Below are positions 1 to 8,712 of a stretch of DNA of 64,000 bases, piece by piece. The stretch comes from an uncultured Paracoccaceae bacterium (GTDB taxonomy: Bacteria; Pseudomonadota; Alphaproteobacteria; Rhodobacterales; Rhodobacteraceae): assembly GCA_947488605.1 (NCBI GenBank), contig CANKZJ010000001.1, positions 248,001 through 312,000 on the forward strand, in the 5' to 3' direction. The notes below the pieces were generated by a model that was not told the origin of the DNA, did not search any database, and worked only from the letters and a program-made list of their open reading frames with translations. Each line of letters starts with the position of its first letter. Position 1 is the stretch's first letter. Made by a program: the position numbers and the translations under genes.

Positions 1-1
1 G

Positions 2-325
2 GCGCTGTCAGGTGTAGAGTTGACGAATTTCTATCTGGCATTGATCCTGTTAGGGCTTGGCTGGAATTTCGGCTTTATCGGGGCGACTACGATGTTGGCC
101 GGTGCGCACCGACCCGAAGAACGCGGCATCGTCCAAGGCATGAATGACATGATCGTCTTTGGGATGGTCACCGTCGCGTCGCTCGCATCGGGTGGCCTTA
201 TGAACTGCTCGGGCGGGTCCCCTGTTGAAGGGTGGAACGCCGTGAACATAGCAATGGTGCCGTTCCTTGTACTGGCAGGTGGATCACTGATCTGGTTGGT
301 CCGTCAACCACGCATGGCCGTCTAA
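2..325 (+). CDS. MFS transporter, C-terminal part (gene starts before the window)
   Basis: The frame is open from the first bases, so this is the 3' end of a longer gene. The visible 107 residues hold two or three hydrophobic segments, with a short cytoplasmic loop (HRPEERGIVQG) and then a glycine-rich helix, the pattern of the last transmembrane helices of a major facilitator superfamily permease. It ends in a basic tail (VRQPRMAV). The substrate cannot be inferred from this fragment. The stop is only 5 bases from the stop of the convergent gene to the right. Family assignment is moderately sure; it rests on helix pattern and loop style only. Confidence 0.6.
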   Translation, partial: ALSGVELTNFYLALILLGLGWNFGFIGATTMLAGAHRPEERGIVQGMNDMIVFGMVTVASLASGGLMNCSGGSPVEGWNAVNIAMVPFLVLAGGSLIWLVRQPRMAV

Positions 326-330
326 GCAGC

Positions 331-1098
331 CTAGCGCCACCAACCACGCAAAGACACATTCAGAAAACGAAGGCTGTCCTGCGCAGGATTTCGATCAAGC
401 GCATCTGCTGCCACGCGCTCCGGCGCTGCGGCTACCATCTTTAGAATTGGGCGTGCATGATAGCCTGCCACAAGTGCGGGTCGGGCCTGCATAGAAACAA
501 GCGCCCTACCTTTTTTCGCAACGGCCAACCGGGCAATCGCTTGTTGCGCAAGATGTGTCATCCCCTCAAGTGACGCATCAATCAGCGGAGTGCGACCTTG
601 CGCTGTTAGTGCCGGAATGGCCTGAAAAATGTTGGCAACCCCCACAGCATACGCATAATTGCGCACGACCACTTCATCTGCGTCACCTAATAAACGCGCG
701 GCTGTCCACATCAGATGGCCGGATGTGGCGTCAATATAGTCGTCAAAGTGCTGCTGATCCTCAAAGCCGTCCTTGTAGACGTCCCACCGCCGTGCCGCGA
801 TCAACAGATCGAGACAAGCCGCGCCTTTTGCATCCAGAACCGCCGCCAATCCATCGACAACTTCATGTTTGCGCGGCGTGCGACCTTGCGCGATCTCTTC
901 GAGTGCATCGCGCCACCACTGCAAGCGCATTTCAGCGATCATCGGCTCTTCGGTTACCCACGGGGCGCGTGCGACTTCGACATTGAACGCATAAAGCGGG
1001 AAGAGGATGCGCCTTGCAGCCACGGGTGATGCCATCGCGGCCCGAAACCGTAATGGATCAGCACGTTCCACAAGGGCTGCGCAGGCTTCAAAGCTCAT
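331..1098 (-). CDS. Squalene/phytoene synthase family protein
   Basis: This 255-residue protein has the all-alpha isoprenoid synthase fold signature: FPLYAFNVEVAR near residue 35, RLQWWRDALEEI near 60, and a DDYIDATSG element near 125 that fits the second aspartate-rich motif (DxxxD). The first aspartate motif is degenerate. It is shorter than carotenoid phytoene synthases (about 300 or more residues) and lies away from any crt genes, so it more likely belongs to the NDUFAF6-like branch of the family, whose exact chemistry is unsettled. Its start overlaps the end of cimA by 4 bases (ATGA), making it the last gene of a cysS-cimA operon. Confidence 0.75.
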   Translation of the reverse strand: MSFEACAALVERADPLRFRAAMASPVAARRILFPLYAFNVEVARAPWVTEEPMIAEMRLQWWRDALEEIAQGRTPRKHEVVDGLAAVLDAKGAACLDLLIAARRWDVYKDGFEDQQHFDDYIDATSGHLMWTAARLLGDADEVVVRNYAYAVGVANIFQAIPALTAQGRTPLIDASLEGMTHLAQQAIARLAVAKKGRALVSMQARPALVAGYHARPILKMVAAAPERVAADALDRNPAQDSLRFLNVSLRGWWR

Positions 1099-2723
1099 GC
1101 GTCAGCCTTTGCACCATCGCGGATCAACTTCCAATTAATCGCATCAATCAAGGCGTCAAAAGACGCATCAACGATGTTGGCGCTGACGCCAACGGTCGAC
1201 CACAACCGGCCCTGCCCATCTTCGCTATCAATGATAACGCGGGTCACGGCCTCGGTGCCACCATTTGTGATACGCACTTTGAAATCGACAAGCTGCATAT
1301 CGTCGATGATATCTTGATACGGGCCTAAGTCCTTGGACAATGCCCGTGCCAGCGCGTTCACGGGACCTTGGTCTGACCCATCGGGACCTTGGCTTTCGCT
1401 CACGTTCAGCATCTTTTTGCCGCGCACTTTGGTGACAACGACAGCTTCCGAGATTGAGACCATCTGATTGCGCTTGTTCTTGCGCCGCTCGACCGTGACA
1501 CGGTAGCGCTTCACCTCAAAAAACCGTGGCAACGTGCCAAGTTCAGCGCGCGCCAGCAGCTCAAAGCTCGCCTGAGCCGTGTCATATGAATACCCCTGCG
1601 CTTCACGTTCTTTGATGCGCGCAATAATGCGTGGCAAAGCAGGATCATCAGCAGCGACATCAAGACCCGCATCAAGAAGACGTGCGCGTAAATTCGACTG
1701 GCCAGCTTGATTGGACATCGGCACAATGCGGCTGTTGCCAACAGCGCCGGGATCAACGTGTTCATAGGTGCTGGGATCTTTGGCGATGGCACTCGCATGT
1801 AGGCCGGACTTATGGGCAAAGGCAGACGCACCGACATAGGCCGCTTGTTTCGCGGGTACACGGTTCAGGATATCATCCAACATCCGCGACGCTTTGCGCA
1901 AACCTTTGAGAGCCTCAACCGACACGCCGGTTTCAAATTGGCTAGCGAACGGTTCTTTTAACAACAATGTCGGGATCAAGGTCGTCAGATTGGCATTGCC
2001 GCAACGTTCGCCCAAACCATTCAGCGTACCTTGGACCTGACGGGCACCCGCCAGAACGGCAGCCAAGGTATTCGCCACCGCGTTTTCGGTGTCGTTGTGG
2101 GTATGGATCGCCAAATGATCGCCGGGAATGCCGCTGTCGATCACCTTTGTGACAATCTCGGACACCTCATGCGGCAAGGCCCCGCCATTGGTATCGCACA
2201 GCACGATCCAGCGTGCGCCTGCATCAAAGGCGGCATGGATGGCCTGCAAGGCGTAATCGGGATTGGCTTTGTAGCCATCAAAGAAATGCTCGGCGTCAAA
2301 CAGACCTTCGCGACCCTGCGTCTTGATATGGGCAAAACTGGCGGCGACGTTTTCAATGTTTTCATCAAGGGTCACGCCTAGTGCGGTTGTGACGTGAAAG
2401 TCATGCGCTTTGCCGACCAAACAGACCGCAGCCGTGTCCGCGTTCATCACCGCAGCCAATACATCGTCGTTCTCAGCCGAGCGCCCAACACGTTTGGTCA
2501 TCCCAAAAGCGGTAAAAGTCGCCTTGGTCTTGGGCGGGGCCGCAAAGAATTCGGTGTCAGTCGGGTTCGCACCCGGCCAACCGCCTTCAATGTAGTCGAC
2601 ACCTAGATTGTCGAGTACCGCAGTAATCTGATGCTTTTCATCGGCCGAGAACTGCACACCTTGCGTTTGCGCACCATCTCGTAGCGTTGTGTCAAAGAGG
2701 TAAAGGCGTTCTTTGCCCATCAC
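1095..2723 (-). CDS. cimA: (R)-citramalate synthase
   Basis: The enzyme condenses acetyl-CoA and pyruvate to (R)-citramalate, the first step of the threonine-independent route to isoleucine (2-oxobutanoate). The 542 residues start with the HMGL-like TIM barrel, DTTLRDG at 11-17, a GGWPGANP segment near 48, an HTHND metal-binding motif near 207 and [10 protein letters not shown] near 230. The C-terminal 150 residues match the LeuA dimerisation/regulatory domain. Length and the long C-terminus fit the CimA class of the isopropylmalate synthase family rather than LeuA. It overlaps cysS upstream and the synthase-like gene downstream by 4 bases each, so the three genes are probably translated from one message. 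Confidence 0.93.
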   Translation of the reverse strand: MMGKERLYLFDTTLRDGAQTQGVQFSADEKHQITAVLDNLGVDYIEGGWPGANPTDTEFFAAPPKTKATFTAFGMTKRVGRSAENDDVLAAVMNADTAAVCLVGKAHDFHVTTALGVTLDENIENVAASFAHIKTQGREGLFDAEHFFDGYKANPDYALQAIHAAFDAGARWIVLCDTNGGALPHEVSEIVTKVIDSGIPGDHLAIHTHNDTENAVANTLAAVLAGARQVQGTLNGLGERCGNANLTTLIPTLLLKEPFASQFETGVSVEALKGLRKASRMLDDILNRVPAKQAAYVGASAFAHKSGLHASAIAKDPSTYEHVDPGAVGNSRIVPMSNQAGQSNLRARLLDAGLDVAADDPALPRIIARIKEREAQGYSYDTAQASFELLARAELGTLPRFFEVKRYRVTVERRKNKRNQMVSISEAVVVTKVRGKKMLNVSESQGPDGSDQGPVNALARALSKDLGPYQDIIDDMQLVDFKVRITNGGTEAVTRVIIDSEDGQGRLWSTVGVSANIVDASFDALIDAINWKLIRDGAKADA

Positions 2724-4153
2724 ACCCCCTCCAACTTGGCCGCGTCAAAATCTGGTCCGGCTGTCCAAGTCGCCTGCCCGCCCACATCCGTTACCTGCAC
2801 GCCTGCGGCATTCAGGATATCGCGCACCTCATCGGCGCGCGTCCAGTCTTTGGCCGCACGCGCTGCGGCACGGTCAGCCAAAAGTGCGTCAACGCGCGTG
2901 GCAATTGCCGGGGCAACGCCAGCGCCAGCCTCACCGCCCTCGAACTGAGGAACAGCGGCCCAATCGTTAACCAAACCCAACATCTGCAAGCCATAGGCGA
3001 AACCAGCCAAAGCAACCGGCGTTTTCCCCTTGGACAACACATGCAGGCGCGCCAAAGCACCCGGTGTGTTCAGATCATTGGCCAAAACACCAATGAACTC
3101 TGTGTCGGGTTGCCATTTGCCATCAGCCTGTAGGGCCGCAATCAGATCAGGACCAAAGCCATGCCCGTGCAAGATGCCAAACCACTTGCGCAACGTTCTT
3201 TCTGCTTCGGCGCGGCGCGTCTCGGTCCAGTCCATCGTCTTGCTGTAATGGGTGCCCAACATAACCAGTCGAATGACCTCGCCCGGAATACCCTGATCCA
3301 ACAGATCACGAATGGTAAAGAAATTGCCCAAGGATTTGGACATCTTCTTGCCCTCGACCTGTAGCATTTCATTGTGGATCCAGTAGCGCGCAAATTCGCC
3401 ATCCGGATGGGCACACGCGGATTGTGCGATCTCGTTCTCGTGGTGCGGGAATTGCAGATCATTGCCGCCGCCATGAATGTCAAAGCTTTCACCCAACAAT
3501 TCAAACGACATGGCAGAACATTCGATATGCCAGCCCGGGCGACCGTACCCCCAGGGGCTGCTCCATCCGGGTACACCATCACCCGACGGCTTCCACAGGA
3601 CAAAATCCATCGGGTTGCGCTTATACGGCGCAACTTCCACCCGCGCACCTGCTATCATGTCATCAATCGAACGTCCCGACAGCGCGCCATATTCAGCATA
3701 GCTTTCAACTGCAAACAGCACATGGCCTTCGGCCTCGTAGGCGTTTCCTTTTGCAATCAGGTCTTCGATCATCGCCACCATTTGCGGGATGTGATCTGTC
3801 GCGCGCGGCTCATGCGTTGGTCGTTGGGCACCCAACGCATCCATGTCGTCGTGATACCAACCAATCGTCTCGGCGGTGACATCGCCAATCTCGCGGCCAC
3901 TTTCAGCAGCGCGCGCGTTGATTTTGTCATCGACGTCGGTGAAATTGCGCACGTATGTCACGTGACCCGCACCGTAGATTTCTTTGAGCAGTCGAAATAG
4001 TACATCAAAGATCAACGATGGGCGCGAATTCCCCAGATGCGCGCGGTCATAGACAGTCGGCCCGCAGAGGTACAAACGTACATTTGCAGGGTCGATGGGC
4101 ACAAAATCCTCGCGTTTGCGGGTCTTGGTGTTGTTCAGCCGAATAGTCGTCAT
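2720..4153 (-). CDS. cysS: Cysteinyl-tRNA synthetase
   Basis: Charges tRNA-Cys with cysteine in the cytoplasm. It is a class I synthetase: the zinc ligand C30 lies in LCGPTVYD, the HIGH-like motif reads HLGN at 39-42, the second zinc site is around WHIECSAMS and HHENEIAQS, and the ATP loop KMSKS is near residue 270. At 477 residues it has the usual length. It is the promoter-proximal gene of the cysS-cimA-synthase-like operon. The 185-base gap upstream, up to the Hint-protein stop, holds no other gene that I can see. Confidence 0.97.
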   Translation of the reverse strand: MTTIRLNNTKTRKREDFVPIDPANVRLYLCGPTVYDRAHLGNSRPSLIFDVLFRLLKEIYGAGHVTYVRNFTDVDDKINARAAESGREIGDVTAETIGWYHDDMDALGAQRPTHEPRATDHIPQMVAMIEDLIAKGNAYEAEGHVLFAVESYAEYGALSGRSIDDMIAGARVEVAPYKRNPMDFVLWKPSGDGVPGWSSPWGYGRPGWHIECSAMSFELLGESFDIHGGGNDLQFPHHENEIAQSACAHPDGEFARYWIHNEMLQVEGKKMSKSLGNFFTIRDLLDQGIPGEVIRLVMLGTHYSKTMDWTETRRAEAERTLRKWFGILHGHGFGPDLIAALQADGKWQPDTEFIGVLANDLNTPGALARLHVLSKGKTPVALAGFAYGLQMLGLVNDWAAVPQFEGGEAGAGVAPAIATRVDALLADRAAARAAKDWTRADEVRDILNAAGVQVTDVGGQATWTAGPDFDAAKLEGV

Positions 4154-4338
4154 AGGTGCCTCGCACGAGCTTACGCCGCGGGCTTACCAAGATCAGTTCT
4201 GATGTGAAACGACAAAGAGTAACCCGCGACAGATGTCAGGAGATAATAATGCAGCAGGTAATGATGCAGATGCTCTTCATGCGAGCGTGCTATCACTTTG
4301 AGCGTCGTCCGTCTAGCTACCCAATTCAAATTGATGCG

Positions 4339-5385
4339 TCAGCACATCCGAATGGGGTGCCCATTCTTCAAATGCCTTGAAACGAAGTTCTTTTGCGATT
4401 TGTTCGCTGGAATGTAGCGAACCGATTCAGCCGTATGTACGGACCCGGGAATTACCGGGAACAACGCGTAGATTTCGTCTTTGGCTGCCTGATCAAGGGC
4501 ACGCAAAGCTTCCTCACCAGTGAACAAGCTTTCTGTCGGTGAATTCTCTGCAAAGATAATCTCGTGCTGATCAAAAAGGATATGAATGTAAGTGACGCTT
4601 TCAACATCCGTATCAACGAAGATGCCCGGCAATTCAGTAAGCTTTACCGCTGCAACCAAGACTTCTGTTTTTCCAAACATGCGTTGGGCTATCTTTGACG
4701 ATGACAGCATCCGATGTTGGCGCGAAACCAGCAAATCTCGGCTTGGCAACCCGTCTCCTAATGCGCCTGCAGAAATGCGCACCGGATAGAAGTTTGGATT
4801 TTGTAGCAGTTCAATGCGGTTGAGTGCGCGTTTGCCAATCCATCGAATAGGTTGAAAGCCGTTGTCTTGCGTTTGAACTTTGTCGCCAACCGCAAGATCG
4901 TCAATCTTTGCCGGTCCGGCTTCTGTCTCAATGATCGTTCCCGCTGTTAGGCAGATCAGCGTGTCATAGGGCTCCGCACCATTCACCACAAAATTAGAGA
5001 ACTGGAGTCGATCCCCTATCTCGAAATTGAGCGACGACGCAGCCCCTATAGGACTGTTGGCCGCGTCACCCAGAACGATCAATGTTCCGACCTCTCCCGT
5101 GGTCAAGTTCGTGACGGTGAATTCACCAATATTCCAAACATTTCCACCGTCTGGAACGACTACGACGCCGTCGAGGATCAAATCGCCAACGGTGACTTGG
5201 TCGCCGCCGGGGTCTGGTGTTGGCTGGCCGGGTGTATCGTCGAATGAGTTGTCGCCGGCACCATCGTTGATGACGACTGTGTCAGGCGTGCCAACAACCG
5301 TGAACGTCCCACCGCCAAATAGATCAAAGAAGCTGCCTGCGCCTAGGTCTGTTGCGGACCAGCCAAGAAAATTGAAGTCAGGCAT
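4339..5385 (-). CDS. Hint-domain protein (Hint_2 type), probably secreted or surface-associated
   Basis: A 348-residue protein. Residues 1-140 are acidic and rich in G, D, T and V (FGGGTFTVVGTPDTVVIND), like the calcium-binding or beta-rich extracellular proteins of roseobacters. C145 in CLTAGTIIETEAG starts a Hedgehog/intein (Hint_2) module that continues through KIDDLAVGDKVQT, the partner strand FQPIRWIGKR and LVSRQHRML, and ends near residue 320. No N-terminal signal peptide is seen; type I export is common for relatives but unproven here. The C-terminal intein asparagine is not evident, so autocleavage at C145 is possible but protein splicing is not expected. It stands alone between cysS and a DUF1697 gene; its role is unknown. 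Confidence 0.8.
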   Translation of the reverse strand: MPDFNFLGWSATDLGAGSFFDLFGGGTFTVVGTPDTVVINDGAGDNSFDDTPGQPTPDPGGDQVTVGDLILDGVVVVPDGGNVWNIGEFTVTNLTTGEVGTLIVLGDAANSPIGAASSLNFEIGDRLQFSNFVVNGAEPYDTLICLTAGTIIETEAGPAKIDDLAVGDKVQTQDNGFQPIRWIGKRALNRIELLQNPNFYPVRISAGALGDGLPSRDLLVSRQHRMLSSSKIAQRMFGKTEVLVAAVKLTELPGIFVDTDVESVTYIHILFDQHEIIFAENSPTESLFTGEEALRALDQAAKDEIYALFPVIPGSVHTAESVRYIPANKSQKNFVSRHLKNGHPIRMC

Positions 5386-5525
5386 TCATCGGGCTCCGTT
5401 CTTCAAATAGTCGAGTTCATTTTTATCTTGCCTACAAACCAACTATTCACTCAATACATCACCGTGAATACCAAGTTTATGTCCCAGAAATATCAAGATG
5501 TCCAAATATCACTTCGCGGCTGAAG

Positions 5526-6068
5526 TCATTTTTTTATCGCCAAATCCCGCATTTTCTTGATGGTGTTCCAATTTCTACTCGTCGCCTCGACCCCTAACAA
5601 ACCTTCCAACTTTGCCGCAAGTCTCGAGCGTCCAACACCGTCCGGCGCATGAAGCCAAACTGTTTGTCCCGTTACCTTTAATTCCTCGGACTCTGCAATC
5701 AATGCAGCGGTCCGCGCAAAGTCCAACTTAGGCTCCGCAAAACAAAGGTAGGCAAAGACACGATTGCCTTCGGCATCGGGCCAAGGACAATCAGCAACAA
5801 TCTGATCTAGCTGAGCCGCTGTCAAAACCAGAACCGCAACCTCAAAACCAAATCGATCTTTGATCCCTTGCTCAAGCACGTCTGACAATGCTGTCGCAGA
5901 CACATCCGCGCTAAAGCACAGATTGCCGGATGCAATGTAGGTCACGGCCGCAGCCCCGGGAAACAAGTCTTCCGCAAGGGCACGCAAATCCGCCATCGGG
6001 ATCTTGCGGTGTCCGCCTACGTTGATCCCGCGCAAAAACGCCACGTGCCTTGTCAGCTCTTGGTTCAT
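5526..6068 (-). CDS. DUF1697 domain-containing protein
   Basis: A 180-residue cytoplasmic protein with the DUF1697 signature: HVAFLRGINVGGHRKIPMADLRAL at the N-terminus, YIASGNLCF near 45 and the terminal NWNTIKKMRDLA. Family length is usually 170-185 residues, so it is complete. The biochemical function of the family is not established. Its start is 16 bases from the divergent MmcQ/YjbR-like gene, so the two promoters must overlap the opposite coding regions or the genes are read from further away. Confidence 0.88.
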   Translation of the reverse strand: MNQELTRHVAFLRGINVGGHRKIPMADLRALAEDLFPGAAAVTYIASGNLCFSADVSATALSDVLEQGIKDRFGFEVAVLVLTAAQLDQIVADCPWPDAEGNRVFAYLCFAEPKLDFARTAALIAESEELKVTGQTVWLHAPDGVGRSRLAAKLEGLLGVEATSRNWNTIKKMRDLAIKK

Positions 6069-6084
6069 CCGTCATCCTACGTGC

Positions 6085-6423
6085 ATGTCACGCGACGTCG
6101 TCAACCAAATCTGCGTCACACATCAAGGTGCAACTGCGTCCGATCCCACTACAGAGCTGGACAGCTGGAAAGTGGGCGGCAAGATGTTTGCCTGTTTTGG
6201 CGACCGCATAGATGGCGTTTGCGTCAAGACAGACAGTGTTGAAACTGCGCAAATGTTGATTGATGCAGGCGTCGGCACCAAGGCACCCTACTTCCACAAA
6301 AGCTGGATACTAATGGGCTTTGACAGTGACGCAGATGAACTGCGTCACCGAATTGCTGTTTCATACGGCGTCATCCTTGGCAGCTTGACCAAAAAGGTGC
6401 GTGCCAAGGTCACTGGTAACTGA
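6085..6423 (+). CDS. MmcQ/YjbR (CyaY-like) family protein
   Basis: The 112 residues from the ATG at 6085 match the MmcQ/YjbR family: a GGKMFACFG strand near 35, then KAPYFHKSWILM near 70, where the conserved aromatic-histidine stretch of the family lies. The longer frame back to 6004 would run into the divergent gene and adds unfamiliar sequence, so the internal ATG is preferred; no clear Shine-Dalgarno sequence precedes it. Members have a CyaY-like fold and are often labelled DNA-binding; the role is unproven. Its 3' end overlaps the convergent VOC gene by 14 bases. Confidence 0.8.
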   Translation: MSRDVVNQICVTHQGATASDPTTELDSWKVGGKMFACFGDRIDGVCVKTDSVETAQMLIDAGVGTKAPYFHKSWILMGFDSDADELRHRIAVSYGVILGSLTKKVRAKVTGN

Positions 6424-6805
6424 TCACTTCAATCTCGACCCCATCAGCATCGTGAAAATAGAACCGACGTCCGGGCTCATAGTCCGCATGGCTGTGCGTC
6501 TCGAAACCCAATGCCTTCACTTTCGCCTCGGTCGCGTCCAAATCATCCACGACCACGCCCAGATGGTTCATCGCACCGCGGGTTTGATAACTCGCATCTG
6601 CTTTGGGCACTGTCTGGTCCGGGTCAAACCCCGAAAAAATCGCGACATAGCTTTCATCTGACCCTACATGCATCGTATAGCCCGCCCCACCCAAGACAGA
6701 GCCTTCCCATCTTGTGTGCCAACCAAATAGGTCGGACAGCATCGCCGCCGTTTTCTTTGGATCGGATACAGTAATATTTACGTGTTCAAGCTGTGCCATT
6801 GTCAT
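6410..6805 (-). CDS. VOC family (glyoxalase/bleomycin resistance/dioxygenase) protein
   Basis: A 131-residue single VOC module: LEHVNITVSDPKKTAAMLSDLFGW at the N-terminus, then NHLGVVVDDLDATEAKVKALGF and RRFYFHDADGVEIEVISY, giving the H, H and E metal-ligand positions of the fold. VOC enzymes include glyoxalase I, dioxygenases and drug-sequestering proteins; the substrate is not predictable. ATG codons lie at 6805 and 6799; the second sits better relative to the AGGAG at 6809-6813 and starts with MAQLEHVN, so it may be the true start. The first overlaps the stop of the 58-codon gene upstream by four bases (ATGA). With that gene it forms a likely SoxR-controlled operon. Confidence 0.88.
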   Translation of the reverse strand: MTMAQLEHVNITVSDPKKTAAMLSDLFGWHTRWEGSVLGGAGYTMHVGSDESYVAIFSGFDPDQTVPKADASYQTRGAMNHLGVVVDDLDATEAKVKALGFETHSHADYEPGRRFYFHDADGVEIEVISYQ

Positions 6806-6978
6806 GATCTCCTTTTGAATGATGTAAGAAAACGGGTAAATCGCTTTTGCTTTGGCTTTGCAGCGACATCATAAAAACTGCCGCATTCCAGATCATGCCC
6901 CCATCCCAATCCGTCTCGTCTCATCGCGGCAAGCGCTTGGGGATCAGCGCAGTAGCGTTTTGTGTTGCGTGGGGGCAT
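6802..6978 (-). CDS. Small basic protein of 58 residues in a SoxR-linked operon
   Basis: An open frame of 58 codons begins with ATG at 6978, preceded at 7 bases by AGGAG (6986-6990), a strong ribosome site. The predicted product starts MPPRNTKRYCADPQAL, contains GLGWGHDLECGSFYDV in the middle and ends in a lysine/arginine-rich tail (KRFTRFLTSFKRRS). Cysteines are at about 10 and 32. There is no signal peptide or membrane helix. Its TGA overlaps the ATG of the VOC gene (ATGA), arguing for translational coupling. I do not recognise the family. The SoxR palindrome lies 44 bases upstream of the start. Confidence comes from ribosome site, coupling and protein-like composition. Confidence 0.72.
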   Translation of the reverse strand: MPPRNTKRYCADPQALAAMRRDGLGWGHDLECGSFYDVAAKPKQKRFTRFLTSFKRRS

Positions 6979-7021
6979 ATCATTTCTCCTCTGGCAAAGT
7001 TACCTCGAATCTGTTGTCATT

Positions 7022-7039
7022 CCTCAAGTTAACTTGAGA
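7022..7039. promoter_or_regulatory. SoxR operator (sox box) between soxR and the small-protein/VOC operon
   Basis: The sequence CCTCAAGTTAACTTGAGA contains a perfect 16-bp palindrome at 7023-7038 and matches 17 of 18 positions of the enterobacterial soxS operator as I know it. Aligned to soxS, the minus strand offers a -35-like TTGATC at 7038-7043, a 19-base spacer and a weak -10 (GACAAC, 7013-7018), the long spacing typical of MerR-type activation. Thus the main target is probably the leftward operon; autoregulation of soxR on the right is also possible. Confidence 0.85.
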
Positions 7040-7054
7040 TCAAGAGGTTTCTTC

Positions 7055-7498
7055 ATGAACCAAGGACTAACCATCGGCGATTTGGCAGCGCGCACCGGGC
7101 TCGCGGTTTCTGCAATCCGGTTCTACGAGACCCACGACATCGTAAAGCCGGTGCGCAATCAGGGTGGTCATCGCAGATATGGGCGGGCCGACATCCGGCG
7201 GTTGTCATTTGTGATGGCCGCGCAAAAACTGGGATTCTCACTGTCTGAGATCGCGCCCCACCTGCGCCGCCTGCCCGATCATAAAGCGCCAACAAAAGCT
7301 GACTGGACCCGCATCAGCAAGACATTCCGCCATGACATCGACGCGCGGATTGCCGCATTGGAAGATCTGCGTGACAAACTTGATGGCTGTATCGGCTGCG
7401 GTTGTCTTAGCCTTGAGACTTGCGCGCTTTACAATCCGGCCGATGTGAAAGGCAAAGACGGCACAGGGCCACGCAATCTGACGGCTATGATCACTTGA
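7055..7498 (+). CDS. soxR: Redox-sensing MerR-family activator SoxR
   Basis: A 147-residue regulator with an N-terminal MerR winged helix (TIGDLAARTGLAVSAIRFYE, 6-25), a dimerisation helix at about 80-110, and the iron-sulfur motif CIGCGCLSLETC, cysteines 112, 115, 117 and 123 (C-x2-C-x-C-x5-C). This is the [2Fe-2S] cluster spacing of SoxR, which is oxidised by redox-cycling compounds and then activates its target promoter. The start at 7055 is chosen because it begins the MerR domain and has GAGG 8 bases upstream; the frame continues upstream through the operator. Non-enteric SoxR usually acts directly on small sets of detoxification genes, consistent with the divergent VOC operon. Confidence 0.95.
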   Translation: MNQGLTIGDLAARTGLAVSAIRFYETHDIVKPVRNQGGHRRYGRADIRRLSFVMAAQKLGFSLSEIAPHLRRLPDHKAPTKADWTRISKTFRHDIDARIAALEDLRDKLDGCIGCGCLSLETCALYNPADVKGKDGTGPRNLTAMIT

Positions 7499-7530
7499 CT
7501 CCCTCCCAAATTGGCCGTTCCCCTGCACTT

Positions 7531-8706
7531 ATGAAACTCTCGCATCGCATCTCACAAATCAACGGCGGCGGCTCGGATGGCTGGGACGTCTTTTACAAAG
7601 CCCGCGCCATGGTCACGGCAGGCGTTCCCGTTATCGAATTGACGATCGGCGAACATGATATTGGTACGGACCATGACATTTTGAATGCCATGCATGACGC
7701 CGCCGTGGGCGGGCATACTGGTTATGCCGTCGTACCCGGCACCGATCAACTACGCCGGACAGTCGCGGCACGGATCACGGCCCGCACAGGCGTTCCGACA
7801 AGGCCTGAGAACATCCTGATTACGCCAGGTGGGCAATCCGCACTTTATGCCGCGCACTACGGCGTTTGTGACCCCGGCGACACCGCGCTTTATATCGATC
7901 CCTATTACGCGACTTATCCCGGCACGATCCGCGGCGCAGGCGCGGAGCCAAAAGCAATCGTGACCGCGCCAGATACCGCGTTTCAGCCGACCAAAGCAGC
8001 GCTTGAAAAGGCGGCGCCCGGTGCAAGATCGCTCTTGGTGAATTCGCCGAACAATCCCACGGGTGTTGTTTATTCCCAAGAGACGCTGCAAGGCATCGCA
8101 GACGTGTGCTGTGACCATAACCTTTGGCTGATCTCAGACGAGGTTTACGACACGCAAGTCTGGGACGGCACACATATCAGTCCGCGTAGCCTGCCCAATA
8201 TGGCCGAACGCACTTTGGTCGTGGGGTCCATGTCAAAGAGCCACGCCATGACGGGTAGCCGCGTTGGGTGGATTTGTGGCCCAGAAGATGCCATCGCGCA
8301 GCTTATCGATCTGGCGACAAACACGACATATGGCGTTGCCGGGTTCGTTCAGGACGCCGCGCATTTCGCGTTGAACCAAGGCGTGCAGGCCGAAGAAGCC
8401 GTTGCCGCCCCGTTTCGCCGCCGGCGCGCACTGACAATGCAGGTCCTTGAGGGACAAGACGTCATTCGCGCCGTACCTGCGCAGGGTGCGATGTATGTGA
8501 TGCTGGATATCCGCGCGACAGGCATGGATGGCGAAAGCTTTGCCAACGCACTATTGGATGCAGAACACATCGCGGTGATGCCTGGTGAAAGCTTTGGTAT
8601 CGCCGCCGCAGGCCACATCCGTGTGGCGATGACAGTTGCAGATGAAAAGTACCGCGATGCGTTGAAGCGTCTGGTTGCTTTCGCGTCAAAGCATGCAGCC
8701 CAATAA
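7531..8706 (+). CDS. Class I/II pyridoxal-phosphate aminotransferase
   Basis: A 391-residue fold-type I aminotransferase. It shows the NSPNNPTGVVYS loop (171-182), SDEVYD (202-207) and the Schiff-base lysine K236 in SMSKSHAMTGSRVGW. The architecture fits the aspartate/aromatic aminotransferase group (transfer of an amino group between an amino acid and a 2-oxo acid). The exact substrate cannot be read from sequence. ATG 7531 is used since MKLSHRISQI begins the domain; the frame extends back into soxR. It starts 32 bases after soxR and is followed after 6 bases by the PEP mutase-like gene, so the three may share transcripts. Confidence 0.88.
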   Translation: MKLSHRISQINGGGSDGWDVFYKARAMVTAGVPVIELTIGEHDIGTDHDILNAMHDAAVGGHTGYAVVPGTDQLRRTVAARITARTGVPTRPENILITPGGQSALYAAHYGVCDPGDTALYIDPYYATYPGTIRGAGAEPKAIVTAPDTAFQPTKAALEKAAPGARSLLVNSPNNPTGVVYSQETLQGIADVCCDHNLWLISDEVYDTQVWDGTHISPRSLPNMAERTLVVGSMSKSHAMTGSRVGWICGPEDAIAQLIDLATNTTYGVAGFVQDAAHFALNQGVQAEEAVAAPFRRRRALTMQVLEGQDVIRAVPAQGAMYVMLDIRATGMDGESFANALLDAEHIAVMPGESFGIAAAGHIRVAMTVADEKYRDALKRLVAFASKHAAQ

Positions 8707-8712
8707 CCAAAG

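Noticed and set aside
3374..4000. Plus-strand frame of 208 codons
   Set aside because: Shadow of cysS on the opposite strand.
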